Shown: positions 26,144-35,322, numbered from the stretch's first letter. The stretch: 59,677 nt of DNA from Butyrivibrio sp. (GCA_024692165.1 JAILMY010000149.1:1-59677), one strand, 5' to 3'. Numbers and translations are program-made. The notes: a model not told the origin generated them from the sequence alone.

Positions 26144-27336
26144 CGCCTATGAGCATTAAGAACAGACTCAATAAGAATAACCTAAAGCGCGGCGTGGTAT
26201 TTGCTTCCATGGTTGGCGACTTTGTGGAGAACAGGATTGGAAAGGCGATTGAAGAAAAGGGCTACGAAGCAGACATCCTTCCTGATGATCCCGAGGATAT
26301 GAAGTGGTATAAGGTTCCGCTGGAAAAGGGAATTTCCGGTGACGGATCCGAGTATCACATTTATGTAAAAAAAGCTGATCCGAAAAAGCTATGTATCTTC
26401 TTATCCGGAGGAGGCGTAGCCTATAACGAATACACGGCGGCAAGACCCGTTACCGGAGGAAAGGTGGCAGCAGGGCTTCCCAATTACTACTGGAACAACC
26501 TGCGGCCCTTTACCCAGATAATGAACATCAACATGGGAATAACGGACATAAGTAATGACAAGAATCCTTTCAGGGATTGGAGCTTTGTTGTTGTTACCTA
26601 TTCCACCGGGGATTTCCATGTGGGAAATAACGACTATCCATACACCGGCGAGGATGGCCAGGAAAGAGTGCTTCACTTTCATGGCTATGTAAATTTCCTT
26701 GAGAGCATGAAGGTTGCGAAGTCTCTTTTCCCAAATCCGGCGACTCTTCTTATTGCAGGAAATTCAGCCGGAGCCTTTGCAGTTCCTGCCCTGGCGGGAG
26801 AGATAGTTGATGATTACTATCCAAAAGCCAGAAATGTTACTCTGTTTTCCGATAGCGGACAGCTCCTCTATAAACACTGGAGAAAGACCGCCAGGAATAT
26901 CTGGAAGACGAAGCCTTCGGTTTACGAGCCGCTGGTATCAGAGAACATTACACTGGACTGGTACAGGAGCCTGTATGCTAAATATGGGGACAGGTTCAGA
27001 TATCTGTATTCCAGTTCAATCTACGATTATCTTTTAAGCGCTTATTACAACGACATTATTCGCAAGAAATATAAGACAGATCAGGAGGTTCAGCTGGACT
27101 ACTACAGACAGCTGGTGGAGATGGTAGGAGAGCTCAAGGCTTTGACTCCTGACTTTGGAATGTTTTTGAATGAATGGAGAATACCGCTTATAACCATGGG
27201 CGGAACGGTGCACACCAGTGTACGAGAGCCTCACTTTTTATTATTTTCCCAGGATGGGATAACCATGGCGAAATGGCTTTCGGATGCCTGCGAAGGAAAG
27301 GTATACGACGTCGGAATGGATCTATTAAAGAGGTAG
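26140..27336 (+). CDS. Pectin acetylesterase-like alpha/beta hydrolase
   Basis: A 398-residue protein of the pectinacetylesterase/Notum family. The oxyanion-hole region is FLSGGGVAYNEYTAARPV, the nucleophile motif GNSAGAFAV (Ser), and a C-terminal GGTVHTSVREPHF supplies a candidate catalytic His. It has no signal peptide, unusual for a polysaccharide esterase. The GTG start at 26140 overlaps the previous stop (GTGA), with AAAGG 11 bp upstream; ATG 26149 is the alternative. It should remove acetyl groups from an intracellular substrate. The pairing with an acyltransferase in one operon suggests both addition and removal of acyl groups. Confidence 0.82.
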   Translation: MTPMSIKNRLNKNNLKRGVVFASMVGDFVENRIGKAIEEKGYEADILPDDPEDMKWYKVPLEKGISGDGSEYHIYVKKADPKKLCIFLSGGGVAYNEYTAARPVTGGKVAAGLPNYYWNNLRPFTQIMNINMGITDISNDKNPFRDWSFVVVTYSTGDFHVGNNDYPYTGEDGQERVLHFHGYVNFLESMKVAKSLFPNPATLLIAGNSAGAFAVPALAGEIVDDYYPKARNVTLFSDSGQLLYKHWRKTARNIWKTKPSVYEPLVSENITLDWYRSLYAKYGDRFRYLYSSSIYDYLLSAYYNDIIRKKYKTDQEVQLDYYRQLVEMVGELKALTPDFGMFLNEWRIPLITMGGTVHTSVREPHFLLFSQDGITMAKWLSDACEGKVYDVGMDLLKR

Positions 27337-27357
27337 TAGTCAGCGTTAGAAAAGAGC

Positions 27358-27383
27358 CATGCCCTATGGAATGATAGGACATG
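27358..27383. repeat. Inverted repeat after the esterase operon
   Basis: CATGCCCTAT and ATAGGACATG form a 10-bp stem with one mismatch and a 6-nt loop. No T-tract follows on the plus strand; on the minus strand GGCTCTTTT follows. It may be a weak terminator for either direction. Confidence 0.45.
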
Positions 27384-27415
27384 ACCCTTAGAAGTTCTTA
27401 TAGATATTGCTTATT

Positions 27416-27586
27416 TCAGTCGATGAAACATTCCTCAATCTGAGCTTCGTACTCATCTCGCTGTTCTGCCGGAATATCGTATTCATCAAGTGCTTCAGCT
27501 ACTGACCAGTGCTCATTGGCCATGGAGCGCAGTATATTGCGAATAACCCTGGAATCTAGAGCCTCAATATCAGTAACATTAGTCAT
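27416..27586 (-). CDS. 56-residue acidic protein, unknown
   Basis: On the minus strand GAGGAGG lies eight bases before ATG 27586, opening a 56-codon frame: MTNVTDIEALDSRVI..., ending QIEECFID. It is strongly acidic with three helix-like stretches and no recognised domain. A -35/-10 pair (TTGTAT-16-TACAAT) lies 45-72 bp upstream, its -10 inside an 18-bp palindrome. The excellent ribosome site and promoter argue for a real gene although it is very short. The acidic character makes it unlikely to be the protein that binds the palindrome. Confidence 0.7.
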   Translation of the reverse strand: MTNVTDIEALDSRVIRNILRSMANEHWSVAEALDEYDIPAEQRDEYEAQIEECFID

Positions 27587-27620
27587 AACACATCCTCCTC
27601 AAAAAACAACAATAACTTTC

Positions 27621-27638
27621 ACTACAATATATTGTAGT
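27621..27638. promoter_or_regulatory. Perfect 18-bp palindrome, candidate operator
   Basis: ACTACAATATATTGTAGT equals its own reverse complement. It lies in the divergent gap between the 56-residue gene and the membrane gene at 27721, and its right half contains the minus-strand -10 box. The core ACAATATATTGT resembles NrdR-box and BlaI/CopY-type operators; which factor binds is unknown. Confidence 0.65.
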
Positions 27639-27658
27639 ATAAAAAAATCTCTATACAA
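27631..27658 (-). promoter_or_regulatory. Promoter of the 56-residue gene
   Basis: Reading the minus strand: TTGTAT (27658-27653), 16-bp spacer, TACAAT (27636-27631). The -10 is inside the palindrome, so a repressor bound there would block it. Confidence 0.5.
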
Positions 27659-27720
27659 GTATTGACATTTGAAGTGTTACTATTTTTGTAAAATATGCAC
27701 AGAAAACGAGAGGTAATTTC

Positions 27721-28857
27721 ATGCATATAATCGCTGTAGCTCTGATTTTATCCATATTGGCGGGGATTGCTTCTTTCTTATTTGTTGGAATAATTCCGTC
27801 AATTATAGCATTAATTCTGAATATTATATGCATTCGTAAAGAAAAGTCTATCAATACTGTCAGATCTCTGGCAATATCTGTTGTGGGTATTCTTTTGCCC
27901 GTCATCATGTATCTGAACTCCTATGGTTTTAGTCTCCCCTTTGAGAAAATAAAAGGAATGCCCATGCTCTCCCAGATCCTTTATGACAATTACACAAGGC
28001 TGGGATTTAATATGGACTGGATGCTAAAGGACAGCGGAAAGCTGGATGAAGAGCTGCTGACGGAAGTTAATAATGGAATGGGACTATACTATGTCACCGA
28101 GGGTGTTGACTTTGATGAGGAAGGAGTACATGTGGCAGAGGAGCCTGTAGAAGAGGCCTCCATCGATGATGCCATACCCGGGATGGATATTGAGATTGAC
28201 GAGTCTTCAATATTTGAGGCTGTTGATTCGAATTCGGACGCCGGAAAAATGGAAATAGGAAAGTCCGATGACGACATGCCTTCGTACGGGGGACTTCCCA
28301 TCGGAACTCTAATAGTAGGACAGTATTTCAGAGAGGATGACCACAACTGCAATCCTATTCTTGTACTGCAGAATAAGACAGGAGGAGCATGCCGATTTGA
28401 GTGCCTCTTTACCGCAAGGGATGAGGATGGAAATGAGCTGGCTACTTCCAGGAAGACCGTGGAAGCAGTAAAAAACGATGCACTCTTTGTGTTTGAGGGA
28501 AGGTTTGATAAGGGAAGGCTTGATGGTAAGCGGCCTGCCATGTACGAATTTCTTGTATCAAAAAGAGATCCTTATGAAAAGGATATGGCAGACGAGGTAT
28601 CGGTATTCAGTCAGGTGCTGGATTATTCGGTGATGGTGACTGCTCAGAACCTTTCGGATAAAAAGGTCAAGGTAGACGCATATGTGCTATTCTTTGATGG
28701 GGATGAGCTGGTAGACTGTATCTGGATGATTCCCAGAAACGAAGATGAGGTTACTGTTTATCCAAAAAGCGCAGCAGCAATAAAGGCAGATGCCTACTAC
28801 AGATTTGACCGCGTAGAGACATACTACACCGCATATGAAGCGGTGGAGGCAAGATAG
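27721..28857 (+). CDS. Membrane-anchored protein with extracytoplasmic/acidic domain, unknown
   Basis: A 378-residue protein. Residues 1-65 hold two or three hydrophobic helices; then an acidic Glu/Asp-rich stretch (about 125-170) leads to a C-terminal beta-rich domain (about 190-375) with two similar strands-and-turn blocks (NPILVLQNKTGGACRFECLF; YSVMVTAQNLSDKKVKVDAYV), a pattern like FxLYD/immunoglobulin-type domains that mediate binding. GAGAGG precedes ATG. A TTGACA at 27662-27667 is 21 bp from the nearest TAAAAT (27689), so its promoter is unclear. Monocistronic. I do not recognise a family. Confidence 0.7.
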   Translation: MHIIAVALILSILAGIASFLFVGIIPSIIALILNIICIRKEKSINTVRSLAISVVGILLPVIMYLNSYGFSLPFEKIKGMPMLSQILYDNYTRLGFNMDWMLKDSGKLDEELLTEVNNGMGLYYVTEGVDFDEEGVHVAEEPVEEASIDDAIPGMDIEIDESSIFEAVDSNSDAGKMEIGKSDDDMPSYGGLPIGTLIVGQYFREDDHNCNPILVLQNKTGGACRFECLFTARDEDGNELATSRKTVEAVKNDALFVFEGRFDKGRLDGKRPAMYEFLVSKRDPYEKDMADEVSVFSQVLDYSVMVTAQNLSDKKVKVDAYVLFFDGDELVDCIWMIPRNEDEVTVYPKSAAAIKADAYYRFDRVETYYTAYEAVEAR

Positions 28858-28880
28858 AAGTGTGATTAAATCGATACGAA

Positions 28881-29183
28881 TCAGCCCTCCGGTGGATTTG
28901 GATTACCGCTTTCAACCATCATGTTGATGGCTTCAAAGGCGACTTCATAGATATCAGCCAGATCTTTGGCGCCTTCATCATCCTTTTCAGCAAGCTTTCT
29001 GTACTGATTCAGGAAATAGATGCGGGCCTGTTCAACGGTTCTTTTTGGAATTATGTGACCGTTGCCAAAGATAGAGCCGGATTCGGGATTATATTTTCCT
29101 GATGTGAATCGTGTCTTCTGAGCATCACCCATTCCCATGGATTTTGCCAGTGAATGAATCAGATCTTCTCTTCCAAGTGACAT
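28881..29183 (-). CDS. 100-residue protein, unknown
   Basis: A soluble, mostly helical protein of 100 residues (GREDLIHSLAKSMGMGDAQ... then ...EQARIYFLNQYRKLAEKDDEG), ending Pro-rich (GNPNPPEG). AGGAGA is five bases before ATG 29183. It is convergent with the preceding gene, 23 bp between stops. No motif recognised; it reads like a conserved Lachnospiraceae small protein. Confidence 0.65.
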   Translation of the reverse strand: MSLGREDLIHSLAKSMGMGDAQKTRFTSGKYNPESGSIFGNGHIIPKRTVEQARIYFLNQYRKLAEKDDEGAKDLADIYEVAFEAINMMVESGNPNPPEG

Positions 29184-29277
29184 AGCCGTCTCCTATCTAT
29201 GGATTATCATAGTTATATATATTCATGATAACACACTTGACGGAAAATCGTAAATGCCTAAAAGGCAGGAGGATTAC

Positions 29278-32200
29278 ATGATTTTTTATATTTTTGTAAT
29301 ACTGATAACATTTGTTTATATCGCCTTCCTGGAGCTTTCCAAAAATATGCTGATATCCTGGGCTGTGGCCATTGTGGCAGCTATCGTTGCTTTGGCTTTA
29401 AAAGCCTATATGGGCAAAAGAGAAAAGAGCAAAGGAATATCGCTTCTGATATTCCTTGGACTGGTGCTTGTGTTTGTAGTAAGCTACATTCTTACAGGAC
29501 CGCCGGCAAAGAGAGTCCCGGCAGTGGATAACAATAATCCGGATGTGACAGATGTGGTGGAGATACCCCAGGGCGAACTTACGGGAGTCTACAACAAGGA
29601 CCACAGCGTAAAGGTATATGCCGGAATTCCATATGCCAAGGCACCGGTGGGGGACTTAAGGTTCAAAGAGCCTCAGGCTCCCGAGAAATGGGAGGGAGTT
29701 CTAAAGGCTGATCATTTCGGACCAATGGCTATGCAGACCAGGGGCTCGGTATGGTTTGATTCCCTGTCACATATCCTTGGCTGGCATGATTACCAGATAA
29801 AGTTCGGAGATGAGTATACAGAGGAGGTCAGCGAGGACTGCCTCTATCTGAATGTCTTTTCACCGGAAAGAAATACGACAAATTCCGGCGAACTGTTGCC
29901 GGTTATCTTCTATGTCCACGGCGGATCCCTGACAACTGGACAGTCCTCCTACTCGGAGTACAGGGGAGAGGATCTGGCAAAAAAAGGAGTGGTCTTCGTA
30001 AACTTTGCCTATAGACTTGGAGTATTCGGTTACTACGCGGCAGAGGATTTAAAGGAAGAGTCTCCCAATGGCACTACCGGAAACTATGGACTTCTCGATC
30101 AGATTGCGGCCCTTAAATGGGTCCATGAAAACATAAAAGCCTTTGGAGGCGACCCGGACAGGATAACCATTGCAGGAGAATCTGCAGGATCTTCCAGTGT
30201 AAATGCCCTCTGCGTATCGCCCCTTACAGAAGGTCTTTTTAACTACGCCATAGCAGAGTCCAGCGGCATAGTAGCGAGGGTCCCCTTCCACACCTTCAGG
30301 TTTTATGATGATGCCATAGAGACCGGAGATGAGGTGAGGAAGGAATTTGGAGTATCATCCTCTAAGGAGCTTAGGGCTATTACGGCAAAAGAGCTGGTGA
30401 AAACCAGAACTCAGAATTCATCCATGACAGTTGATGGTTATGCTATAACAGAGCAGCCATACCTGACCTATGAAAAGGGCAATAACCACGAGAAGGCTCT
30501 TTTAAACGGATTTAACCAGAAGGAAGCGGATGCGTTTCTTTTGGATACCAAGGCAACAAAGGAAAACTATGTTGAGCTTTTGGCGGATGATATGGGAGAA
30601 TACGCAGATGAGTTGTCTCAGGTGGTTCCCTATAATCTTCCCCAGAGGGATCAGCACTTTATTATCGATGGTATGGGTGAAGCCAAAGGCGCTCTGAACC
30701 TTGCCTACAGTGCCATATGGTTCAGTTACTCTCATTATGTCTGGAACAACTATATGGTAAAGCAGAACAGACCTGCCTATGAGTACTATTTCACCAAGAC
30801 TAATAATATGCTCTCCAATTATCATGCCGGTGAGATTCCCTATGCCTATGGCAATCTATGGCGGCATCCCGGGCTCTACGATGATGAGGATTACAAGCTT
30901 TCAGAGATTATGCAAAACTACTGGGTGAATTTTGCAAAGACGGGAGATCCCAACGGAGCCGGACTTCCAAGGTGGGAGATGAGAAGTAAAGAAAATACAA
31001 AGCTCCTCAACCTGGATACGGACATAAAGATGATGGAGGATCCAAATAACGAGATATACAAGGTAATAGACAAATTTCAGGAAAGCCAGGAGGTGCCAGG
31101 AGCAGAGGAGGCTATGGCTGAGTTCTACGGCGCTACATCTAAAGAGGAAAAGGCAGATGCGATTTCTTTTTACAGGGATAAGCTTCTCTCGGCAGGTATC
31201 GATCCAAAGTCACTGGAATACATAGACAGGGTCATATCTTCGGATATTGACCATGGCTTTTCCAGTGCTCAGATGGCCATCATAAGAGGCAGCGAGCTGG
31301 TTTTCAGAAATTCCTGGGGGCATGTCAGGACCTATGATGAAATGGGTGAAGTTGTTGAAGCAGGGGAAGTAACAAATGATTCTTTATATGACCTGGCTTC
31401 CAATACCAAGATGTACACGGTAAACTATGCCATCCAGTATCTGGTAACAAACGGCTCCTTAGACATTGATACGAAGATAGTTGATATTCTGGGAAAAGAG
31501 TTTGCGGAGGATACCATAGATATAGAGTACAAGGGCTATGAGCACGTTGATCTTGAGACCAACAAGGCCTGGAAGGCAGATCTTTCCATAAGAGATCTTT
31601 TGATGCACAGGGCAGGATTTCCTGCAGGTCCGCAGTATTTCAACGACAGGTATGATGTGGCTGAATTTGACTTTGATTCGGACAAGGGGAATGTCCTGTA
31701 TGTGGGAACCGACGGTGACTATGAAGCCAGGAAGGAGACTCTTTATCAGCTCTTCAGGACTCCTCTGATGTACGAGCCGGGAACTGATTCCCTGTACAGT
31801 GACCTGGATTTCATGATCCTTTGCTTTTGTATCGAAGAGATCACGGGGCAGGATTTTGATGACTATTTGGAGGAAACCTTTTATAAGCCCATGGGTCTTA
31901 CCCATATCACCTTTAACCCTCTGGATAACGGCTTTAAAAAAGAGGACTGCGTTGCCACTGAGGTTATGGGAAACAGCAGGGATGGGAACCTGAACTATAC
32001 AGGCATCAGAAAGTATACCCTTCAGGGGGAGGTTCATGATCCCAATGCCTTTTACTGTATGGCCGGAGTGTCGGGCCACGCAGGGCTTTTTTCAAATGCT
32101 GAGGACCTGGCAAAGCTGGCATCTGTCATGCTGACGGGAAAGTATCAGGGAAAAGAGTATTTTTCCAGAGAATGTATAGAAACCTTTACCGCAGAGGATC

Positions 32201-32634
32201 CCGAAAACCCAGGCTTTGGCCTTGGCTGGTGGGTTCAGGGAGATCACAAAAGAGATAGGTATTTTGGCACAAAATGCAGTAGAGCTACCTTTGGACATCA
32301 GGGCTTTACAGGAACCCTTACTATGATAGATCCGGAAAAAGAGCTGGTGATAGTTCTTTTGACTAATAAGATCCACTCAAGGCTCCTTGAGGGCGATAAG
32401 ACCTTAAGTGCCTACAGGGGAAATTATTATACAACAGGAAAGCTGGGCTTTGCGCCGGAGCTTATCATGACGGGAATAGACAAAGAGGCAAATGAATCAG
32501 AGTACAGGGATGTGATCGGGAAAATAGCCGACGATATGAAAGAAACCCTGGATAAAAAGAATATTACAGACGAAGATGATCCAAGGATGCTGGCCTATAA
32601 GTCCCTTTTAGGTGTCATGGAAAATGAACTATAA
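29278..32634 (+). CDS. Membrane-anchored type-B carboxylesterase fused to class C beta-lactamase-like domain
   Basis: About 1,118 residues. Three N-terminal membrane helices (about 1-75) are followed by a carboxylesterase type B domain (about 95-610: VYAGIPYAKAPVGDLRF, EDCLYLNVFSP, FYVHGGSLTTG, nucleophile GESAGSSS). A second domain (about 660-1040) is a serine beta-lactamase/transpeptidase fold with SNTK (SxxK), YSDLD (Y-S-N-type) and GHQGFTGT (KTG-equivalent). An odd number of helices puts both domains outside. Start: ATG 29278 follows GGCAGGAGG; the upstream ATG 29254 overlaps it. Such esterase/beta-lactamase-fold enzymes act on ester or peptide substrates of the wall; this fusion in one chain is unusual. 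Substrates unknown. Confidence 0.88.
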   Translation: MIFYIFVILITFVYIAFLELSKNMLISWAVAIVAAIVALALKAYMGKREKSKGISLLIFLGLVLVFVVSYILTGPPAKRVPAVDNNNPDVTDVVEIPQGELTGVYNKDHSVKVYAGIPYAKAPVGDLRFKEPQAPEKWEGVLKADHFGPMAMQTRGSVWFDSLSHILGWHDYQIKFGDEYTEEVSEDCLYLNVFSPERNTTNSGELLPVIFYVHGGSLTTGQSSYSEYRGEDLAKKGVVFVNFAYRLGVFGYYAAEDLKEESPNGTTGNYGLLDQIAALKWVHENIKAFGGDPDRITIAGESAGSSSVNALCVSPLTEGLFNYAIAESSGIVARVPFHTFRFYDDAIETGDEVRKEFGVSSSKELRAITAKELVKTRTQNSSMTVDGYAITEQPYLTYEKGNNHEKALLNGFNQKEADAFLLDTKATKENYVELLADDMGEYADELSQVVPYNLPQRDQHFIIDGMGEAKGALNLAYSAIWFSYSHYVWNNYMVKQNRPAYEYYFTKTNNMLSNYHAGEIPYAYGNLWRHPGLYDDEDYKLSEIMQNYWVNFAKTGDPNGAGLPRWEMRSKENTKLLNLDTDIKMMEDPNNEIYKVIDKFQESQEVPGAEEAMAEFYGATSKEEKADAISFYRDKLLSAGIDPKSLEYIDRVISSDIDHGFSSAQMAIIRGSELVFRNSWGHVRTYDEMGEVVEAGEVTNDSLYDLASNTKMYTVNYAIQYLVTNGSLDIDTKIVDILGKEFAEDTIDIEYKGYEHVDLETNKAWKADLSIRDLLMHRAGFPAGPQYFNDRYDVAEFDFDSDKGNVLYVGTDGDYEARKETLYQLFRTPLMYEPGTDSLYSDLDFMILCFCIEEITGQDFDDYLEETFYKPMGLTHITFNPLDNGFKKEDCVATEVMGNSRDGNLNYTGIRKYTLQGEVHDPNAFYCMAGVSGHAGLFSNAEDLAKLASVMLTGKYQGKEYFSRECIETFTAEDPENPGFGLGWWVQGDHKRDRYFGTKCSRATFGHQGFTGTLTMIDPEKELVIVLLTNKIHSRLLEGDKTLSAYRGNYYTTGKLGFAPELIMTGIDKEANESEYRDVIGKIADDMKETLDKKNITDEDDPRMLAYKSLLGVMENEL

Positions 32635-32765
32635 TAAACGTAAATACACTTAGTAATAGTTAATAAAATGTTAAGGGAATTAATCCGCTTTTTTAAGCAT
32701 TGAATAGTATTATAGTATTGGAAAATTGCACGTAGGACTATTTAATGTTTTACTGAGGTGTTTTT

Positions 32766-34547
32766 TTGAAGCAGTTTAACTTTGAGATCACTGATTCCGC
32801 GGATATTACTGCAGCGCTGCAGGAAGTATTCAATTATACGGTAGTGCATCCCTATAAGTCCATATTGTTCCATCTGTATTCAATAATGTTTGATGAGCAG
32901 CAGATAAAGCAGGTTCAGGATTCTATTCTGGAGATATTTGCTGATGCTAAGATAGCCGGAACAAGCTCCAACGGCGATATCTGTGACGGGCATCTGGCTG
33001 AATACGGAATGGTCATTGCTGTGTCCGCCTTTGAAACAACAGAGGCCAGGACACTGCTTTTGTCGTGCGAAAAGGAAAAGGAGAGGGAACTTGGCATCAA
33101 AATACGAAAGATAATTGATGCCACGGAAAATATCAAGGCAGCTGAGCTTTTCATTACGCTTAAGTCCATTAACTCCAAGAAGATTTTGGAGGAAGTGGAG
33201 CTGTGTAATCGGGAAGTAAAGATATTCGGAGGAGGAAGTGCCGGAGTCAATATATCCTCTACCGATACCAAAGTCATGAGCGAGAGAGAAATTTCCGGTG
33301 AGGGTGTAATGCTCGTAACCTATTCCGGAGATGATCTTCATGTGGATATACATCATGCCACAGGCTGGAAGCCTCTTGGTAAGGACCTTATTGCAACCAG
33401 GATAGAGGGCAAAAGACTCTATGAACTGGATGGAGTTCCTGCTTCTCTTATATACAACAAATATCTGGATATTCAGGCCGATGAATCTTTCTTTAACAAC
33501 GTAATGGAGTTTCCGCTTATGACCTGGCAGCATGGACAGAGCGTTTTAAGGCTGCCCTTTAATTGCCACACTGAAGACGGATCCATTGAACTTGCTGCTG
33601 AACTGGACAGAGGAGCCCAGGTAAATCTTTCCTATGGTGATCCTGAAGTAATTAAAGCAGATGTGGAAATCCTCACCGAAACTGTAAGGGACTTTGCGCC
33701 CGAAGCAATCTTTTTGTACTCCTGTGGTGTAAGAAGACTTTACTGGAAATATCTTTTGAACAAAGAGACGGGTCCATTTTACAAGATCGCGCCGGTGTGC
33801 GGATACTACTCCAGCGGTGAGATCATGAGGACCGGAAATATAATCATTGAGCACCATGTGACCCTGATAGCTGTCAGTATGCGCGAGGGCGTAAAGCCTC
33901 TTCCCGGAACGGATGTGAAAGAAGAAGGCACAAAGGCAGCAGCGCCGGTGCATAAGGTTCATAGTCAGATATCCATGGTCAGACGCCTTGCGAATTTTAT
34001 AAATGTTACTGCTGCCGAGCTTCGTGCCGCAAATGAAGAACTTCAGGAGATGGCTGACACGGATGCCCTGACAGGACTAAGCAACAGAAGAGTAATAGAT
34101 AAGATGGTAAGAACAGCGCTGCTTCATTCCGCAGCCTTTAACATAAGCCTTGTTCTGGGCATCATTGATCTGGATGATTTCAAGGATGTCAATGACACCT
34201 ATGGCCATTCTGTGGGAGATAAGGTTCTTGTGACCATTGCCGGTATTTTAAAAAAGGAGATCGGCAGGGTAAAGAGCTCCATGATAGGAAGATGGGGCGG
34301 AGAGGAATTTCTTTTTATCCTTCCCAATACTTCCATGGATGATGCTCTAAGGCGCATGGAAGCGATCAGAGCACTGATAGAAAAAACTGAATTTGAAGAA
34401 ATCGGAACAAAGACCATAAGTGTCGGTATGACTTCCTACTGCGCAGGCGACACAGCGGACGAAGTGTTCCAGAGAGCAGATGAAGCCCTTTATGAAGCCA
34501 AAGGCACAGGTAAGAACAAAATCTGTGTTCGGGAAAAGGAGATTTAA
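32766..34547 (+). CDS. FIST-domain sensor diguanylate cyclase
   Basis: A 593-residue soluble protein. FIST_N (about 30-215: AGTSSNGDI, FGGGSAGVN) and FIST_C (about 225-375: ELDGVPASLIYNKYL, FLYSCGVRR) precede a short coiled coil (about 395-425) and a GGDEF domain with TDALTGLSNRR, IDLDDFKDVNDTYGHSVGD and RWGGEEF. FIST domains are thought to sense amino acids or similar small ligands. The GGEEF variant is active in many cyclases; no RxxD inhibitory site is seen five residues before it. TTG start with GAGG at 7 bp. A cytoplasmic ligand-to-c-di-GMP sensor; ligand unknown. Confidence 0.9.
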   Translation: MKQFNFEITDSADITAALQEVFNYTVVHPYKSILFHLYSIMFDEQQIKQVQDSILEIFADAKIAGTSSNGDICDGHLAEYGMVIAVSAFETTEARTLLLSCEKEKERELGIKIRKIIDATENIKAAELFITLKSINSKKILEEVELCNREVKIFGGGSAGVNISSTDTKVMSEREISGEGVMLVTYSGDDLHVDIHHATGWKPLGKDLIATRIEGKRLYELDGVPASLIYNKYLDIQADESFFNNVMEFPLMTWQHGQSVLRLPFNCHTEDGSIELAAELDRGAQVNLSYGDPEVIKADVEILTETVRDFAPEAIFLYSCGVRRLYWKYLLNKETGPFYKIAPVCGYYSSGEIMRTGNIIIEHHVTLIAVSMREGVKPLPGTDVKEEGTKAAAPVHKVHSQISMVRRLANFINVTAAELRAANEELQEMADTDALTGLSNRRVIDKMVRTALLHSAAFNISLVLGIIDLDDFKDVNDTYGHSVGDKVLVTIAGILKKEIGRVKSSMIGRWGGEEFLFILPNTSMDDALRRMEAIRALIEKTEFEEIGTKTISVGMTSYCAGDTADEVFQRADEALYEAKGTGKNKICVREKEI

Positions 34548-34577
34548 ATCTGTAAGTGATCATAGTATGGATTCTAT

Positions 34578-34609
34578 GGCTCTGGCTGCTGCCAAAGGTG
34601 GTCAGAGCC
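34578..34609. repeat. Hairpin after the FIST-GGDEF gene
   Basis: GGCTCTG (34578-34584) and CAGAGCC (34603-34609) form a perfect 7-bp stem with further weak pairing in the loop. No T-tract follows on either strand, so it is not a standard terminator; it could slow or stabilise the mRNA 3' end. Confidence 0.5.
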
Positions 34610-34689
34610 TGTGTATTTACGGAAGGATTTAATTGTCGTAATATATAGTTCTGGCTTAATACTATTTTATTACAGGAGCTTTATTTTCT

Positions 34690-35322
34690 ATGTTACTTGC
34701 GATATTTGATCTCATCGGCACTGTGGCTTTTGCCATTTCCGGAGCCATTACCGGCATCAACAAAAAGATGGATGTTTTTGGTGTAAACATACTGGCCATA
34801 TTAACAGCCTGTGGTGGTGGTATGCTAAGGGATGTGGTCATGGGGGATTTTCCTCCGAAGATGTTTGTTAATCCATTTTATGTGGCAGTGGCAGCTGTTG
34901 TGGCGAATATCGTTTTTATCATCATGTATTATCACAGACCTATTCCTCAGAAGTTTGCAGGGCTTTATGAAAGAGGACTGTTTATATTTGATACACTGGG
35001 CCTTGCGGCTTTTATGGTAGATGGCGTTATGATAGGAGCCAATTTCGGATATGAGGAAGATCACTTCTTTCTGATATTTCTTGGATTTATCACCGGGGTC
35101 GGTGGCGGAGTTTTAAGAGATGTGTTATCAATCCAGATGCCGGCTATATTTGTAAAGCATGTATATGCGCTTCCTGTTATAATAGGGGGTATTCTCATGG
35201 TGATCATGCATGAGATAACAGGAGGATGGCAGGCCGCCATGATATGCGGCTTTGCGCTGGTTCTTTTGCTAAGGTTATTGGCAAGGCATTTTCTGTGGAA
35301 TCTGCCAAAAGTATCCATCTGA
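34690..35322 (+). CDS. TRIC/UPF0126 family membrane protein (YicG-like)
   Basis: A 210-residue protein with seven membrane helices arranged as two similar halves. Each half carries the family signature: FAISGAITGINKKMDVFGV with GGGMLRDVVMGDFPP, and FMVDGVMIGANFGY with GGGVLRDVLS. Bacterial members are trimeric channels related to eukaryotic TRIC; E. coli YicG is described as a glycine transporter. AGGAG is 11 bp before ATG, slightly long. Probably monocistronic. The ion or substrate here is unknown. Confidence 0.88.
   Translation: MLLAIFDLIGTVAFAISGAITGINKKMDVFGVNILAILTACGGGMLRDVVMGDFPPKMFVNPFYVAVAAVVANIVFIIMYYHRPIPQKFAGLYERGLFIFDTLGLAAFMVDGVMIGANFGYEEDHFFLIFLGFITGVGGGVLRDVLSIQMPAIFVKHVYALPVIIGGILMVIMHEITGGWQAAMICGFALVLLLRLLARHFLWNLPKVSI

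Noticed and set aside
34578-34609. Hairpin as a terminator
   Set aside because: Good stem, but no T-tract on either strand.
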